Below, piece by piece: positions 46,367 to 55,522 of a stretch of DNA of 64,000 nucleotides (positions within the stretch are counted from its first letter, which is position 1; each line of letters starts with the position of its first letter). The DNA comes from Candidatus Albibeggiatoa sp. nov. NOAA. Lineage in GTDB: Bacteria; Pseudomonadota; Gammaproteobacteria; Beggiatoales; Beggiatoaceae. The position numbers and the translations under genes are program-made. The notes beneath the pieces were generated by a model. It searched no databases and was not told the origin of the DNA. It saw only the letters and a program-made list of their open reading frames with translations. The DNA is taken from NCBI GenBank assembly GCA_025800385.1, contig JAOXRS010000120.1:124001-188000 (forward strand), read 5' to 3'.

Positions 46367-48025
46367 TTATGATGTTTTCTTGGTTGTTTTGCGGGTTGTG
46401 GTTTTTCGCCGCGTTTGAGTATTTGCTGTACTATCCGCTGCAGGTGTTTGTGTTGCATCTGCTTTGGGGTCAGTTTTTTTGGTCGCTGTGGATTTTGTCC
46501 GCGTTGTTTTGGCTCTGGACGTGGTTGATTTGGGTTTAGTGGTTGAACGGGCTGCTGGTTTCGTTTTGCGAGTCGTCGTTTGTGCTTTGTTATCTGCTTC
46601 AGCAGCAGAGGTTTTGTCAATCGTAGGTCTTGCTACGGGTTGTGGTGTGGCTTGCGCCTCCGTTTTTATGACTGGTTTTGCATCTGTCGGTCTAATCGGT
46701 TTGTTGATAGGTTTAGCAGGTGGTTCTTCTTCAACTGCGTCAGGCTCAGTTTGCTGTGTTGGACGAACAGGTTGGTGGGATGAAGTTGTGCTTTTCGCAG
46801 GTTTTTTAGGTAAAACAAGTGGCTGTGGAGTGACAACAGGTTGTGGTTTGGGTTTAGCCGTTGGTTTAAGATAAATCGTTTCTAATGCAGATAATTGCCG
46901 CTCAATGGATTGTAAAAAGTCTGATAATTTTTGAATCCACGCATCACCCCAAAACAGGAAGCAACTGGATTGACTGGTTAAAATGAGCTGTTGGATTTGT
47001 TCGAGTTTGGTTTTATCTGTATCAGAGATTGTTAATTGTGCTAGTTTTTCATAACGTTGTCGCACGTCTCGCATATTGGCAATCGCTGAGCGTTGTGCAT
47101 CTGAACCGCCCCAATCTGCTAAACCATAACCCGATGTTGAGCCACTACTCCATGCACCTGTTTCAATATATGCAGGTATATCGGCTGGATGTTGTTTTAA
47201 ATATTCGCTAATGCTGATGGGTAAAACGGGATATTCGCCATTTTCTGCATGTTCAGCATAAGGCGCGACAAAACGACCAAAAAAGCCTTCTTCCTCTTGT
47301 CTAAACCAGCGTTTATTTTCACCATTTGACCATGTGGATAGTAAACGTGGGGCTTCAGGGCGAATAGAGTGTGATACTTGGTGACGTACTTCATTGGCAA
47401 ACCAGACGGGGTCTAAACCTGTTTGTTGTGCATGAGAAATATCACGACTGATGGGGATTACGGTGATACTGACATTGTCGTAATGGGCTAGATAAGGTTG
47501 GAAAATATCAACCCGTTCATGTTCAGGCCGTACGCAACTGGCATCAATTAGCACGTATTCATAGCCTGCTTTGACTAATGCGGGAATCATTTGCATGGAA
47601 AACGCCATTTCAGGCGGCAAGAAACCACGCGGGGCACGCCCGAAAAGCTCCAGCATTAAATCACGTTCTTGTTGTAGCTGTATTTCCCAGTCTTCGGGGG
47701 CAATGAGTGGGAAAATTGGGTGATACATACCCACACCAAGTAATTCGATATTTTTTGCTAAACGATAGCTTTCGAGCATCGCGGGAATATCAATGTATGG
47801 TTTATATTGTTCGATGATATTGGGTTGTTGAAGTTGTTGCAGCAGAAGGCCAGAAAAGGCGATATGAAAATGGGCGATATTGGTATATTTATGAGCAAAG
47901 CGGGTGATGCGATCGTAGCAGTGAATAATTTGCTCTGCTTCTTTGGGGTTGGTATCAATCAGTAGTTGTAGGTTGTCTGGTGGTTGGTGCAAATGTAGCG
48001 CGAGTGCATGAAATATTTGCGGCAT
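46367..48025 (-). CDS. GH57 family glycoside hydrolase with basic low-complexity tail
   Basis: A 552-residue protein. Residues about 1-390 match GH57 alpha-glucan enzymes: MPQIFHALALHLHQPPDNL start, GMYHPIFPLI, a GFLPPEMAFS block (likely the nucleophile region) and VLIDAS. The next 165 residues are Pro/Lys/Thr/Ala-rich and then strongly basic (TTRKT, KTTRTK, RRKTTTRKTTKKTS), like histone H1 or AlgP tails. The start is ATG 48025 with GGAGGG upstream. It heads an operon with glgA, so a glucan substrate (amylase, branching or debranching) is likely. The exact reaction is unknown. Confidence 0.85.
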   Translation of the reverse strand: MPQIFHALALHLHQPPDNLQLLIDTNPKEAEQIIHCYDRITRFAHKYTNIAHFHIAFSGLLLQQLQQPNIIEQYKPYIDIPAMLESYRLAKNIELLGVGMYHPIFPLIAPEDWEIQLQQERDLMLELFGRAPRGFLPPEMAFSMQMIPALVKAGYEYVLIDASCVRPEHERVDIFQPYLAHYDNVSITVIPISRDISHAQQTGLDPVWFANEVRHQVSHSIRPEAPRLLSTWSNGENKRWFRQEEEGFFGRFVAPYAEHAENGEYPVLPISISEYLKQHPADIPAYIETGAWSSGSTSGYGLADWGGSDAQRSAIANMRDVRQRYEKLAQLTISDTDKTKLEQIQQLILTSQSSCFLFWGDAWIQKLSDFLQSIERQLSALETIYLKPTAKPKPQPVVTPQPLVLPKKPAKSTTSSHQPVRPTQQTEPDAVEEEPPAKPINKPIRPTDAKPVIKTEAQATPQPVARPTIDKTSAAEADNKAQTTTRKTKPAARSTTKPKSTTSRAKTTRTKSTATKKTDPKADATQTPAADSTANTQTRRKTTTRKTTKKTS

Positions 48026-48220
48026 AATGCCCTCCAGCATGGTGGCAATTCTTAATTTATTTTTAAGCGTATTCTAGCAGATTATATTGCGTGTTTTTCA
48101 TATTGAATCGCGAAAATTTGTTTATTCAATAAAGATTAAAATATCGGCATCAAAGTGCTCAGGTTTTACCGATTCAGCAGAGTGTAATCTCGAAAATCCT
48201 TACATCTAGCAAATCCAGAT

Positions 48221-50731
48221 TCAGACAACATCTTTCAAACGCAATTTATAACCTGTCATCTCAATCAATTTCCGTGCTTCATTTTTATGCTTTAACGCTT
48301 CTGCCTTGTTGTTCATTGTTAATTGATATTTGCTCACTGACAAGTGCCAATCGACTTTATACAGTTTCATATCACCACGCTGGATAATCAATGCCGCTTC
48401 ATCCAAGTCTTGTTTTGCCTGTGCAGGTCGGTTTTGTTGTAAATAAAAGTTTGCGCGGTCAATGAGGAACATAGGTGTAAATTCAATTTTTCCAGCTTCA
48501 CGTATACCTGCTACGGCTTGGTTAAAATAATCCTGTGCTTGTTGTGGTTGATTCAAGGCTTGATAGCAACGGGCTAGCGTGAGTTTATCAAGTGCAATAT
48601 CCATTAACCAATTATTTGCTTGCATCAATTTTAAAGAATATTCTGCTCGTTTCAACACCTGCTCAACCTCTGTTCTCATGTTTAACAATAAGGTGCAATA
48701 TCTAAATCCACGCTGTGAAAGTAAATATTTATAACCATTTTTTTGTTCCAATTGCTCCGCTTTTTTAAAAGACTGTAATGCTTGCTCTAATTGTCCCTGC
48801 CGATGTAAACAAGTGCCGAGATAGGCATGACCTGCCATTTGTTGAAATAACTCTTCAGCTTTTTCTGCATACTCAATTGCTTGACGTGCTGCTTGTTCTG
48901 CTTCTTGCAAACGTCCCAATGGCAAATATAAATCTACCAACATTCGGGCTGTAACTGACACTCCTTTCCAATCTTCTAATTTTTCAGATAATTTTAAATT
49001 TGCTTTTCTCGGTTCAACCGCTTCTGCCAAACGTCCCAATGACATCAAATAAAACGATGTTTGTGCTAATAACCATGCTTGGTCATCTTCTGATAAACCT
49101 TGTTGTACTGGCTGTAACCAACCTTGTGGAAAAAAGGCAGCAATCGCAGTTAAATCTTGGCTGTATGCACCGAGTTTTTGAGTACTGTAAGCTTCATTAC
49201 CTCGCCGAATACGCTCATGATAAACATCATACATTGCCTTTTTATATTCCCCTGCCAAACAACCATGCACCACTGCACGATACAACGGCTCTAACTCTGG
49301 CAAGGTATCTGGCTGATGTCTTTCAGGTATCGCTTGATAATATTTAAACAACACCAAATGCGCTTGACGAAATGCATCGGGTTGCGCCTGCTTAAATCGC
49401 TGACCAAAATATTGGCGAATAATCGGATGACAATCCCAACCAGTTGCGGTTTGAAATAACAAATGTGCCTGCTGCAATCGATGCACTAAACGATAAAAAT
49501 CATCTTCTGACAACCTTGCTAATGACTTGGCAATCCCCGCTTTTTTAAACAAAATCGCTTTTTCTTCCCTGCCCATTGGCCGATCAAATAAACCCAACAA
49601 ATACAACAAGGCGCGTTCAGGGGCTTCCCCTCGCCACCAACGCTGCCAACCTGTCGGCTGATCCCAATACTTTTCATCATAAGACCGTAAAATGCGTTGA
49701 ACATGATGTTCTTTCGCATCTTTCCCCTCAACATCCAACGCCACCTGATGCCGCATCCCAATATCAGGCCGTATATTTTCAAACGCCTCATCAGAATGCC
49801 GCTTAAACCGCTCAAACTCACCAGACGTATTCAAACGCTGTGCATAACGCGCTAACAACTTGCCCAACAACGCCAAAGCCAAAGCATGCCCCTCATTTTC
49901 AGCACTAGCCTTTTGCAACTCCTGCTCAGAACCTTGCACACCTATCGATGCCAACAATCTCTCCCCATCTGCATCACTCAACGAACGCAAATCAATTGGC
50001 TCAAATAACTTACTTTCATCTAATTCTTGGATTTTTTGCCGCGAAGTCATCAAAACCACACTTTTTGACTCTGTGGTATACGTCCCACGCAACGCGATTA
50101 AAAAGCTTCTAATTCCCACATCTTTAAACATGCCAGAATATTTATCATCATCAATAACAGACTCTTGCAACGGCTCTAAACCATCCAATACCAACATCAC
50201 TTTTTGATTTTTTATCAAATCTGCCAATGCTTTGCCTTTCGCATCCTCTAAAATGGGAATCGTTTCCGCCTCAAAAAAACGCAATGCCACCTCAAAAAAT
50301 CGCGCGGATGAATTTTGCGTATCATGCGAACCCTGACTATAAAATGACCACGTTAAAATCTTCTCAAACTCGCCATCATTTCGCGCCAACCATCGATCCA
50401 ACCACAACCGCACCAACGTCGTCTTACCAATCCCGCCAAATGCAACCACCGCAATCGCTTGCTTTTTTGCCTTAATCGCATCGGTGATTTTTTGTAAATC
50501 CGCATCCCGCCCCACAATTTCCTGATCTTGTTTAATTTCAGGCAAATTCCCAAAATGATAACGATCTGTCGGAATAAAGGGTTCGAAAGGTTCTTTTTGT
50601 GTACTTTTAATAATTTTTTTTGAAAATAAATGACGGTAATCTTTAATACCAAAGAATTGAAAAACGGCTGGTGAACCAACAAATAAAGTGATAATAATTC
50701 CAATAATGGCTAAAATAATTCCTAGCTCCAT
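48221..50731 (-). CDS. Membrane-anchored STAND (NB-ARC-like) ATPase with TPR repeats
   Basis: An 836-residue protein. Residues 1-30 hold one transmembrane helix (LGIILAIIGIIITLFVG). A P-loop NTPase domain (about 70-320) has Walker A FGGIGKTTLVRLW, Walker B VMLVLDGLE and a sensor-like VVLMTSRQ. A winged-helix-type region (about 340-470) precedes a long TPR-like C-terminus (about 480-830; QEAEQAARQAIEYAEKAEELF, HRQGQLEQALQSFKKAEQLE). This is the STAND layout: sensor repeats, a switch ATPase and an N-terminal effector, here apparently a membrane segment. Some STAND proteins act in phage defence, others in signalling. The function here is inference. Divergent from a secreted protein gene. Confidence 0.82.
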   Translation of the reverse strand: MELGIILAIIGIIITLFVGSPAVFQFFGIKDYRHLFSKKIIKSTQKEPFEPFIPTDRYHFGNLPEIKQDQEIVGRDADLQKITDAIKAKKQAIAVVAFGGIGKTTLVRLWLDRWLARNDGEFEKILTWSFYSQGSHDTQNSSARFFEVALRFFEAETIPILEDAKGKALADLIKNQKVMLVLDGLEPLQESVIDDDKYSGMFKDVGIRSFLIALRGTYTTESKSVVLMTSRQKIQELDESKLFEPIDLRSLSDADGERLLASIGVQGSEQELQKASAENEGHALALALLGKLLARYAQRLNTSGEFERFKRHSDEAFENIRPDIGMRHQVALDVEGKDAKEHHVQRILRSYDEKYWDQPTGWQRWWRGEAPERALLYLLGLFDRPMGREEKAILFKKAGIAKSLARLSEDDFYRLVHRLQQAHLLFQTATGWDCHPIIRQYFGQRFKQAQPDAFRQAHLVLFKYYQAIPERHQPDTLPELEPLYRAVVHGCLAGEYKKAMYDVYHERIRRGNEAYSTQKLGAYSQDLTAIAAFFPQGWLQPVQQGLSEDDQAWLLAQTSFYLMSLGRLAEAVEPRKANLKLSEKLEDWKGVSVTARMLVDLYLPLGRLQEAEQAARQAIEYAEKAEELFQQMAGHAYLGTCLHRQGQLEQALQSFKKAEQLEQKNGYKYLLSQRGFRYCTLLLNMRTEVEQVLKRAEYSLKLMQANNWLMDIALDKLTLARCYQALNQPQQAQDYFNQAVAGIREAGKIEFTPMFLIDRANFYLQQNRPAQAKQDLDEAALIIQRGDMKLYKVDWHLSVSKYQLTMNNKAEALKHKNEARKLIEMTGYKLRLKDVV

Positions 50732-51076
50732 GACAGCATCCCACTTTTAACAATGATTTAATTCTGACATTAAAAAATATCTTATTCAATATCCTTTCTT
50801 ATTTTCAGATAAACACAACAAGCATAATCTTATTATTTTTTTCATACTCTTTTTATACTTTTCCCCTTACAATAGAGATAAAACAAGTTTTGTAGCCTCG
50901 TGGTTTAAGCTATAATTTTGTTTGATTTTTACCACACCTAAACCTGCATGACATTCAGCAAATTTCATGTACGATGGAATACAAATTGACATCACATTAT
51001 TTATGATGATAATCCAACCCATACATGTTAATTTTATCCAAGTGACTACAATAAATATTAGGCTGGAGGGGTACTG
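50732..51076. other. 345-bp divergent intergenic region
   Basis: AT-rich promoter region between the STAND gene and the secreted-protein gene. I see no RNA gene or strong inverted repeat. A strong GGAGGGG lies just before the plus-strand gene. Confidence 0.4.
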
Positions 51077-51931
51077 ATGAGATTGAATTTTTTATTATTT
51101 AGCGTACTGATGATGCTAAATTACAACAGCTATGCAAAACCTTGTACAGTTATCGGCAAAATACAAGCCACTGAAGATGTTAGCGGCGTACTGGTCATAC
51201 GTGACATACGCCAGCACGAATTGAACAGCTTAAATGGCGAACTATGTGCAGGTGATATTGTGACAGTGTCTGAGTCTTGCACTCAAGATTTAGTGATTAA
51301 CTACTACAGCGAAAACCTTGAACAACAACCACTTGAAGCAGGGCAACAATACGAAATCACAGGTTTAGATACACCTTGTGGAAATTGGTGCAAATTAACA
51401 AAAAAAACCAAACGTTTATATTTACACCTGACCCGTAAAAACATCAACCCACCCAAACGCATTGTAGCAACAGAGCGCGGCGATAACGAAGACTTGCCTG
51501 TCAGCACCCTGATAACCGATGCACAACAACCTTTATACTTATTTGCAGAAAACCAACAAGTGAGCTTTTTTTGGAAAGGTGGTAAAGCACCCTACCAACT
51601 CATAGTAAAAGACCAACAAGGCCAAACGGTTATCCACCAAAATAAATTGCATTCAAAACACGCACTATTCACACTACCCAATGCCGCACCCAATCAAACC
51701 TACCAACTCATTTTGCAAGACAAACAAAAAAAACGCCTAGAAACCAAAATTGTATTCAGACTGCCCCCTTTCCCGCTTGATCCAGATGAAAACAAACTAT
51801 TACGCCTAACCCGCTTACTGCTTGATACCGAACGCAACTGGCGACTGGAAGCATGGCGACAACTACAAACCTTTCCAGACAATGGCAAAGTGCATAAGTT
51901 TAAAGCGCATTTAATTGTTAATGACTTCTAA
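51077..51931 (+). CDS. Hypothetical exported protein
   Basis: A 284-residue secreted protein. The signal peptide (about 1-20, ending NSYA) is followed by an N-terminal domain with three pairs of Cys (CTVIGK, LCAGD, ESCTQD, TPCGNWCK), probably disulfide-bonded. A middle beta domain follows (about 150-230; PLYLFAENQQVSFFWKGGKAPYQ) that looks like an Ig-like or FecR-like sheet, and then a basic helical end. No family recognised. The ribosome site GGAGGGG is very strong. It is divergent from the STAND ATPase; any functional link is only suggested by position. Confidence 0.7.
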   Translation: MRLNFLLFSVLMMLNYNSYAKPCTVIGKIQATEDVSGVLVIRDIRQHELNSLNGELCAGDIVTVSESCTQDLVINYYSENLEQQPLEAGQQYEITGLDTPCGNWCKLTKKTKRLYLHLTRKNINPPKRIVATERGDNEDLPVSTLITDAQQPLYLFAENQQVSFFWKGGKAPYQLIVKDQQGQTVIHQNKLHSKHALFTLPNAAPNQTYQLILQDKQKKRLETKIVFRLPPFPLDPDENKLLRLTRLLLDTERNWRLEAWRQLQTFPDNGKVHKFKAHLIVNDF

Positions 51932-52047
51932 ATAACACTAAATGTTGATTATGGTAGGAATTCTATGTTAAATATGACATATCATCGTATTTAAGTCATG
52001 ACTAATATTTGATTAAAAGAATCGAATTAGTTATATTTAGCATCAAA

Positions 52048-52062
52048 TAATAACAATTATCA
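52048..52062 (+). promoter_or_regulatory. Candidate Fur box upstream of moeA-lbtU
   Basis: TAATAACAATTATCA at 52048-52062 matches the 7-1-7 Fur inverted repeat at 12 of 14 scored positions and lies 16-30 bases before the moeA start. In this position it could repress moeA and the downstream porin gene. AT-rich DNA makes chance matches possible. Confidence 0.45.
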
Positions 52063-52077
52063 TTTGCAAGGCGCATT

Positions 52078-53337
52078 ATGGCAATTACTCATCAACCTAG
52101 TTGTTCTGACGAGGTCTCACCTCACCTATCCGTTAGCCAAGCTCTCGAACGCATTACTCAAGCCGTCCAGCCTATTGCAGGCTATCAGCAAGTCAATTTA
52201 CATTTGGCTTTGGGACGTGTGCTGGCTGAAGATATTCAATCGCCTATGCAAGTGCCTAGCTATACCAATTCTGCAATGGATGGTTATGCGATTAATGCTG
52301 CTGATCTCAATGTAGAAGGCGAACAAACCCTTGAGCAAGTGGGAACGGTATTCGCGGGACACCCTTATGAACAAAGTATAGAGCAAGGCCAATGTGTGCG
52401 TATTATGACGGGTGCAATGTTGCCACAAGGTGTGGACACCGTGATTATGCAAGAGCATGTTGAAGCGGATGGCAATCAAATTAAATTCAATGCACAAGCC
52501 CATCAAGTAGGACAAAATGTGCGTTTAGCTGGTGAAGATATTCACGTTGGCCAAGTGGTATTGCAAGCGGGCAAACAAATTTTACCGCCCGAATTAGGCT
52601 TGTTAGCATCACTAGGCATCGCTGAAGTTAAAATTAAACCTCGATTGCGCGTTGCCTTCTTTTCCACAGGTGATGAATTATGCCCTGTAGGCCAACCCTT
52701 AAAATCAGGACAAATCTACGATAGCAACCGTTATCAACTATTTGGCGTATTAGACCGACTTAACGTTGAAGTGATTGATATGGGCGTGATTCCTGATGAT
52801 TTGGCGCAAATACAACAAGCATTTACCACAGCCTCGCAAACAGCTGATGTATTAATCACCTCAGGCGGTGTATCAGTCGGTGATGCGGATTACGTCAAGC
52901 AAGTGTTAGATGAATTAGGCCAGATTAATTTCTGGAAAATTGCCATGAAACCGGGGCATCCACTCACCTTTGGCACGATTAATCAAGCGACGTTCTTCGG
53001 TCTTCCTGGTAACCCTGTGTCTTCTTTGGTCACATTTTATCAATTCGTACAACCTGCATTACAACGTATGATGGGACAAACTGACATAGCACGTCCAACA
53101 TGGAAAGTACGTTGTTTATCCAAACTGAAAAAGAAAAAAGGTCGTACCGAATTCCAGCGTGGCATCTTAAAACAAGCGGATGATGGCGAGTGGGTAGTGA
53201 CCACCACAGGCGCACAAGGATCGCATATGATTCGCTCTATGAGTGAGGCAAATTGCTTTATTGTGTTGCAAGAACACCAAACTGTTGTAAATGAATCTGA
53301 ATTTGTGACTGTACAACCACTCGCAGGACTATTATGA
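52078..53337 (+). CDS. moeA: Molybdopterin molybdenumtransferase
   Basis: A 419-residue enzyme inserting molybdate into adenylylated molybdopterin. It has YTNSAMDGYAI near the start, GAMLPQGVDTVI, FSTGDEL, the SGGVSVGDADYVK motif and FFGLPGNPVSSLV, with a C-terminal barrel. All standard active-site motifs are present. The start ATG follows AAGGCGC weakly. A Fur-like box is just upstream. The next gene is a siderophore-porin-like gene 62 bases away, which may be co-transcribed. mogA and moaA are not nearby. Confidence 0.95.
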   Translation: MAITHQPSCSDEVSPHLSVSQALERITQAVQPIAGYQQVNLHLALGRVLAEDIQSPMQVPSYTNSAMDGYAINAADLNVEGEQTLEQVGTVFAGHPYEQSIEQGQCVRIMTGAMLPQGVDTVIMQEHVEADGNQIKFNAQAHQVGQNVRLAGEDIHVGQVVLQAGKQILPPELGLLASLGIAEVKIKPRLRVAFFSTGDELCPVGQPLKSGQIYDSNRYQLFGVLDRLNVEVIDMGVIPDDLAQIQQAFTTASQTADVLITSGGVSVGDADYVKQVLDELGQINFWKIAMKPGHPLTFGTINQATFFGLPGNPVSSLVTFYQFVQPALQRMMGQTDIARPTWKVRCLSKLKKKKGRTEFQRGILKQADDGEWVVTTTGAQGSHMIRSMSEANCFIVLQEHQTVVNESEFVTVQPLAGLL

Positions 53338-53399
53338 TAGTAGGGTAAATAAAAGTTTCACATTTTTATTACTTAGTTAATTTTTTAGAGGAAGTGTAT

Positions 53400-54440
53400 A
53401 TGAACTCATTACGTAAAGCATGTCTAACGGCTTTAGGTGCGACTGCGTTGACGGTGGCAGCTCCTGCACAAGCTGAAATCATTGCAGAAGATATTTTGCA
53501 AGGCGTGACAATTAGCGGCTTAATTGAAGTCAATGCTTGGCAAACTGAAGACTATGCTGGTGTTGATAGCAGCGACTTAACTTTAGCAACCGTAGAATTA
53601 GCTATTGATGCCCAAGTGCACAAATGGGTAAGCGGCCATCTTGTACTATTATTTGAAGAAGACGACACTGAAGACTTAACCGTTGACGTAGGTTACATTC
53701 GTGTTGGTAATTTAGACCATGCACCTTACTACTTAGATGCAGGTCGTATGTACTTGTTCGGTGGTTATGAAACAAACATGATTTCTGACCCATTAACCTT
53801 AGAAATTGGCGAAACTCAAGTATCTGCTTTAAAAGTAGGCTTTGACGTTGCTGGTGCTTATGGTTCATTGTACGCTTACAATGGCGACACGCAAAAAAAT
53901 GAAGACGACAAAATTGAAAACTTCGGTGCAAACTTAGGTTATGCTTACGAAAACAATGGCTTGTCATTAGATGTTGGTATTGATTACACCAGTAACCTAC
54001 TTGACTCTGGTTTAGTAATGGACAACATTGCTGATGCAAAAGCAGTTGACGATTACGTTGGTGCTATGATTGCACATGCGACGTTAAACATTGGAGGTTT
54101 CAACTTCATCGCTGAATACTTAACTGCTTTAGACCCAATTAAAGAAATCACTTTCAATGGTACAGGTGCTGAACCAACTGCGTTAAATGTTGAAGCGGCT
54201 TACACTGCACCATTATTAGCAGGTAAAGATGTTACATTTGCGGTTGGCTACCAAACAACTGAAGAAGCGTTAGGTTTAGGTTTGGCTGAAAGCCGTATTT
54301 TAGTAGGTGTTGGCGTTGGTATCTTTGATAACACATCATTAAAATTCGAATGGAAACAAGATACTGACTATGAAACTGGTGACGGTGGCACAGGCGAAGA
54401 CGCTAATACATTCACAGTACAATTAGCTGTTGAATTCTAA
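53400..54440 (+). CDS. LbtU-family siderophore porin
   Basis: A 346-residue outer-membrane beta-barrel. The signal peptide (about 1-26, ending PAQA) is followed by a short helix and strands of alternating hydrophobic residues, ending in the terminal Phe (VQLAVEF) typical of barrels. The blocks LATVELAIDAQVHKWVSGHLVLLFEEDDT and MISDPLTLEIGET match LbtU-type proteins, first described as the TonB-independent legiobactin receptor of Legionella. Start at ATG 53400 with AGAGGAAG upstream. It is convergent with the ACP/ligase cluster. Substrate and iron role are inference from homology. Confidence 0.78.
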   Translation: MNSLRKACLTALGATALTVAAPAQAEIIAEDILQGVTISGLIEVNAWQTEDYAGVDSSDLTLATVELAIDAQVHKWVSGHLVLLFEEDDTEDLTVDVGYIRVGNLDHAPYYLDAGRMYLFGGYETNMISDPLTLEIGETQVSALKVGFDVAGAYGSLYAYNGDTQKNEDDKIENFGANLGYAYENNGLSLDVGIDYTSNLLDSGLVMDNIADAKAVDDYVGAMIAHATLNIGGFNFIAEYLTALDPIKEITFNGTGAEPTALNVEAAYTAPLLAGKDVTFAVGYQTTEEALGLGLAESRILVGVGVGIFDNTSLKFEWKQDTDYETGDGGTGEDANTFTVQLAVEF

Positions 54441-54461
54441 TTGATTGCTGGATCAAACAGC

Positions 54462-54501
54462 TTGAGTTTAATATAGACAATGTGTTTTATATTGAACTCA
54501 A
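54462..54501 (+). repeat. 14-bp inverted repeat after the porin gene
   Basis: TTGAGTTTAATATA (54462-54475) pairs with TATATTGAACTCAA (54488-54501), with one wobble and a 12-base loop. It is the first of two tandem hairpins and may protect or attenuate the porin mRNA end. Confidence 0.6.
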
Positions 54502-54511
54502 ATGTAAAAAA

Positions 54512-54549
54512 TAGCTTCAAGTATTAAGGTGCTTGGAGCTACTTTTTTT
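54512..54549 (+). terminator. Rho-independent terminator
   Basis: TAGCTTCAAG (54512-54521) pairs with CTTGGAGCTA (54532-54541) with one wobble, followed directly by C and seven T residues. It ends the porin transcript and lies just before the convergent unknown gene. Confidence 0.8.
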
Positions 54550-54569
54550 GGAGTATACAGAGAAACAAA

Positions 54570-55412
54570 CTAGCACATACTGGCGGTTTGTTGTGGAGAA
54601 GCTTGTTTAGAAAACTGCTGTGGCTTGCGAACCTTAGTGCGGGGAATGTCAACATGAGTCACAAATTCAATTTCAATACGACGTTGTTTGTTGATAATCT
54701 TAGTGTAAAATGAACCGTCATTCTTATTATTCACAATCTCCTTAAACGGCAGCACATAATTATCATCGTGCTTGGCTAAATATCTAAAATAATCATGCAA
54801 AGCCAATACATCATCAGCGGTTTCTGTATCTAAGGCATAATGCCAAATATCATCTTTTGCAAAATACATCGTATGCGCGTGTGGGAAAACATGATTGTCA
54901 TCGTCAACCGCGTGTCCAGTCGCTGTATTATGGGTTAAGAAATAATCGTTAACAGGCTTGTGAATATCAAATAATTCTAACATCACCTCACGATCATCTA
55001 ATTGAATCCAAATGCGCATGATTTCGGTAAAAGCGTCTACTCGATCTTGAAATGCTTGTGAAGCAGGAAAACGCTGTACTTGGGTTACACACATTTCTGT
55101 ACCCAGTTCTTCATTGAAACGGTTAAAACCATGATCGAATCCATATTCGGATAAATTCAACGGTTCTAAGATTTCAAAGCCGATATGAGATAAGTGCTCA
55201 TCTTTAAGCTTATCCATCACTTCAGATACATGCTTATCATTTTTATGGAAAAAGTCACTGATAACGTAAAAAGCGGGCTTATTACGCAATTCTAGCAAGG
55301 CATACACGATTTTCTCGTAGTCGACACGAATGATCTTGAGTAAATTTTGTTTATCTAAGATATTCTTGACACGAAGTGGTTTCTGGTGTTGATGCAATAA
55401 ATTGTCAATCAT
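54570..55412 (-). CDS. Unrecognised protein of the ligase/ACP/radical-SAM cluster
   Basis: A 280-residue soluble protein with no signal peptide. AGGGGG lies four to nine bases before the ATG. Some segments resemble a VOC-type or paired beta-alpha-beta fold: SHIGFEILEPL with a His and Glu, and HAHTMYFAKDDIWHYALDTE rich in His. A helical stretch separates them. A metal-dependent enzyme is possible, but the similarity is weak and I do not name a family. It is the last gene of the leftward set, 110 bases after the radical SAM gene. Its C-terminus is basic and Gln-rich (KPQQFSKQASPQQ). Confidence 0.75.
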   Translation of the reverse strand: MIDNLLHQHQKPLRVKNILDKQNLLKIIRVDYEKIVYALLELRNKPAFYVISDFFHKNDKHVSEVMDKLKDEHLSHIGFEILEPLNLSEYGFDHGFNRFNEELGTEMCVTQVQRFPASQAFQDRVDAFTEIMRIWIQLDDREVMLELFDIHKPVNDYFLTHNTATGHAVDDDNHVFPHAHTMYFAKDDIWHYALDTETADDVLALHDYFRYLAKHDDNYVLPFKEIVNNKNDGSFYTKIINKQRRIEIEFVTHVDIPRTKVRKPQQFSKQASPQQTASMC

Positions 55413-55522
55413 AACAATCCCCCTGTTTCCGATTGCCGATATTGGAATTTCGACTTACACATTTGCAGGGTCTCTGACAATGAATAAGCCGAAAATCACA
55501 CATCTAAAATCGAAAATGCAGA

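Noticed and set aside
46464..46874. 136-codon plus-strand frame across the GH57 tail
   Set aside because: Antisense shadow of the basic low-complexity tail; its Val/Gly-rich composition reflects the opposite-strand codons.
49000..49347. 115-codon plus-strand frame inside the STAND gene
   Set aside because: Antisense to clearly TPR-like coding sequence; no independent support.
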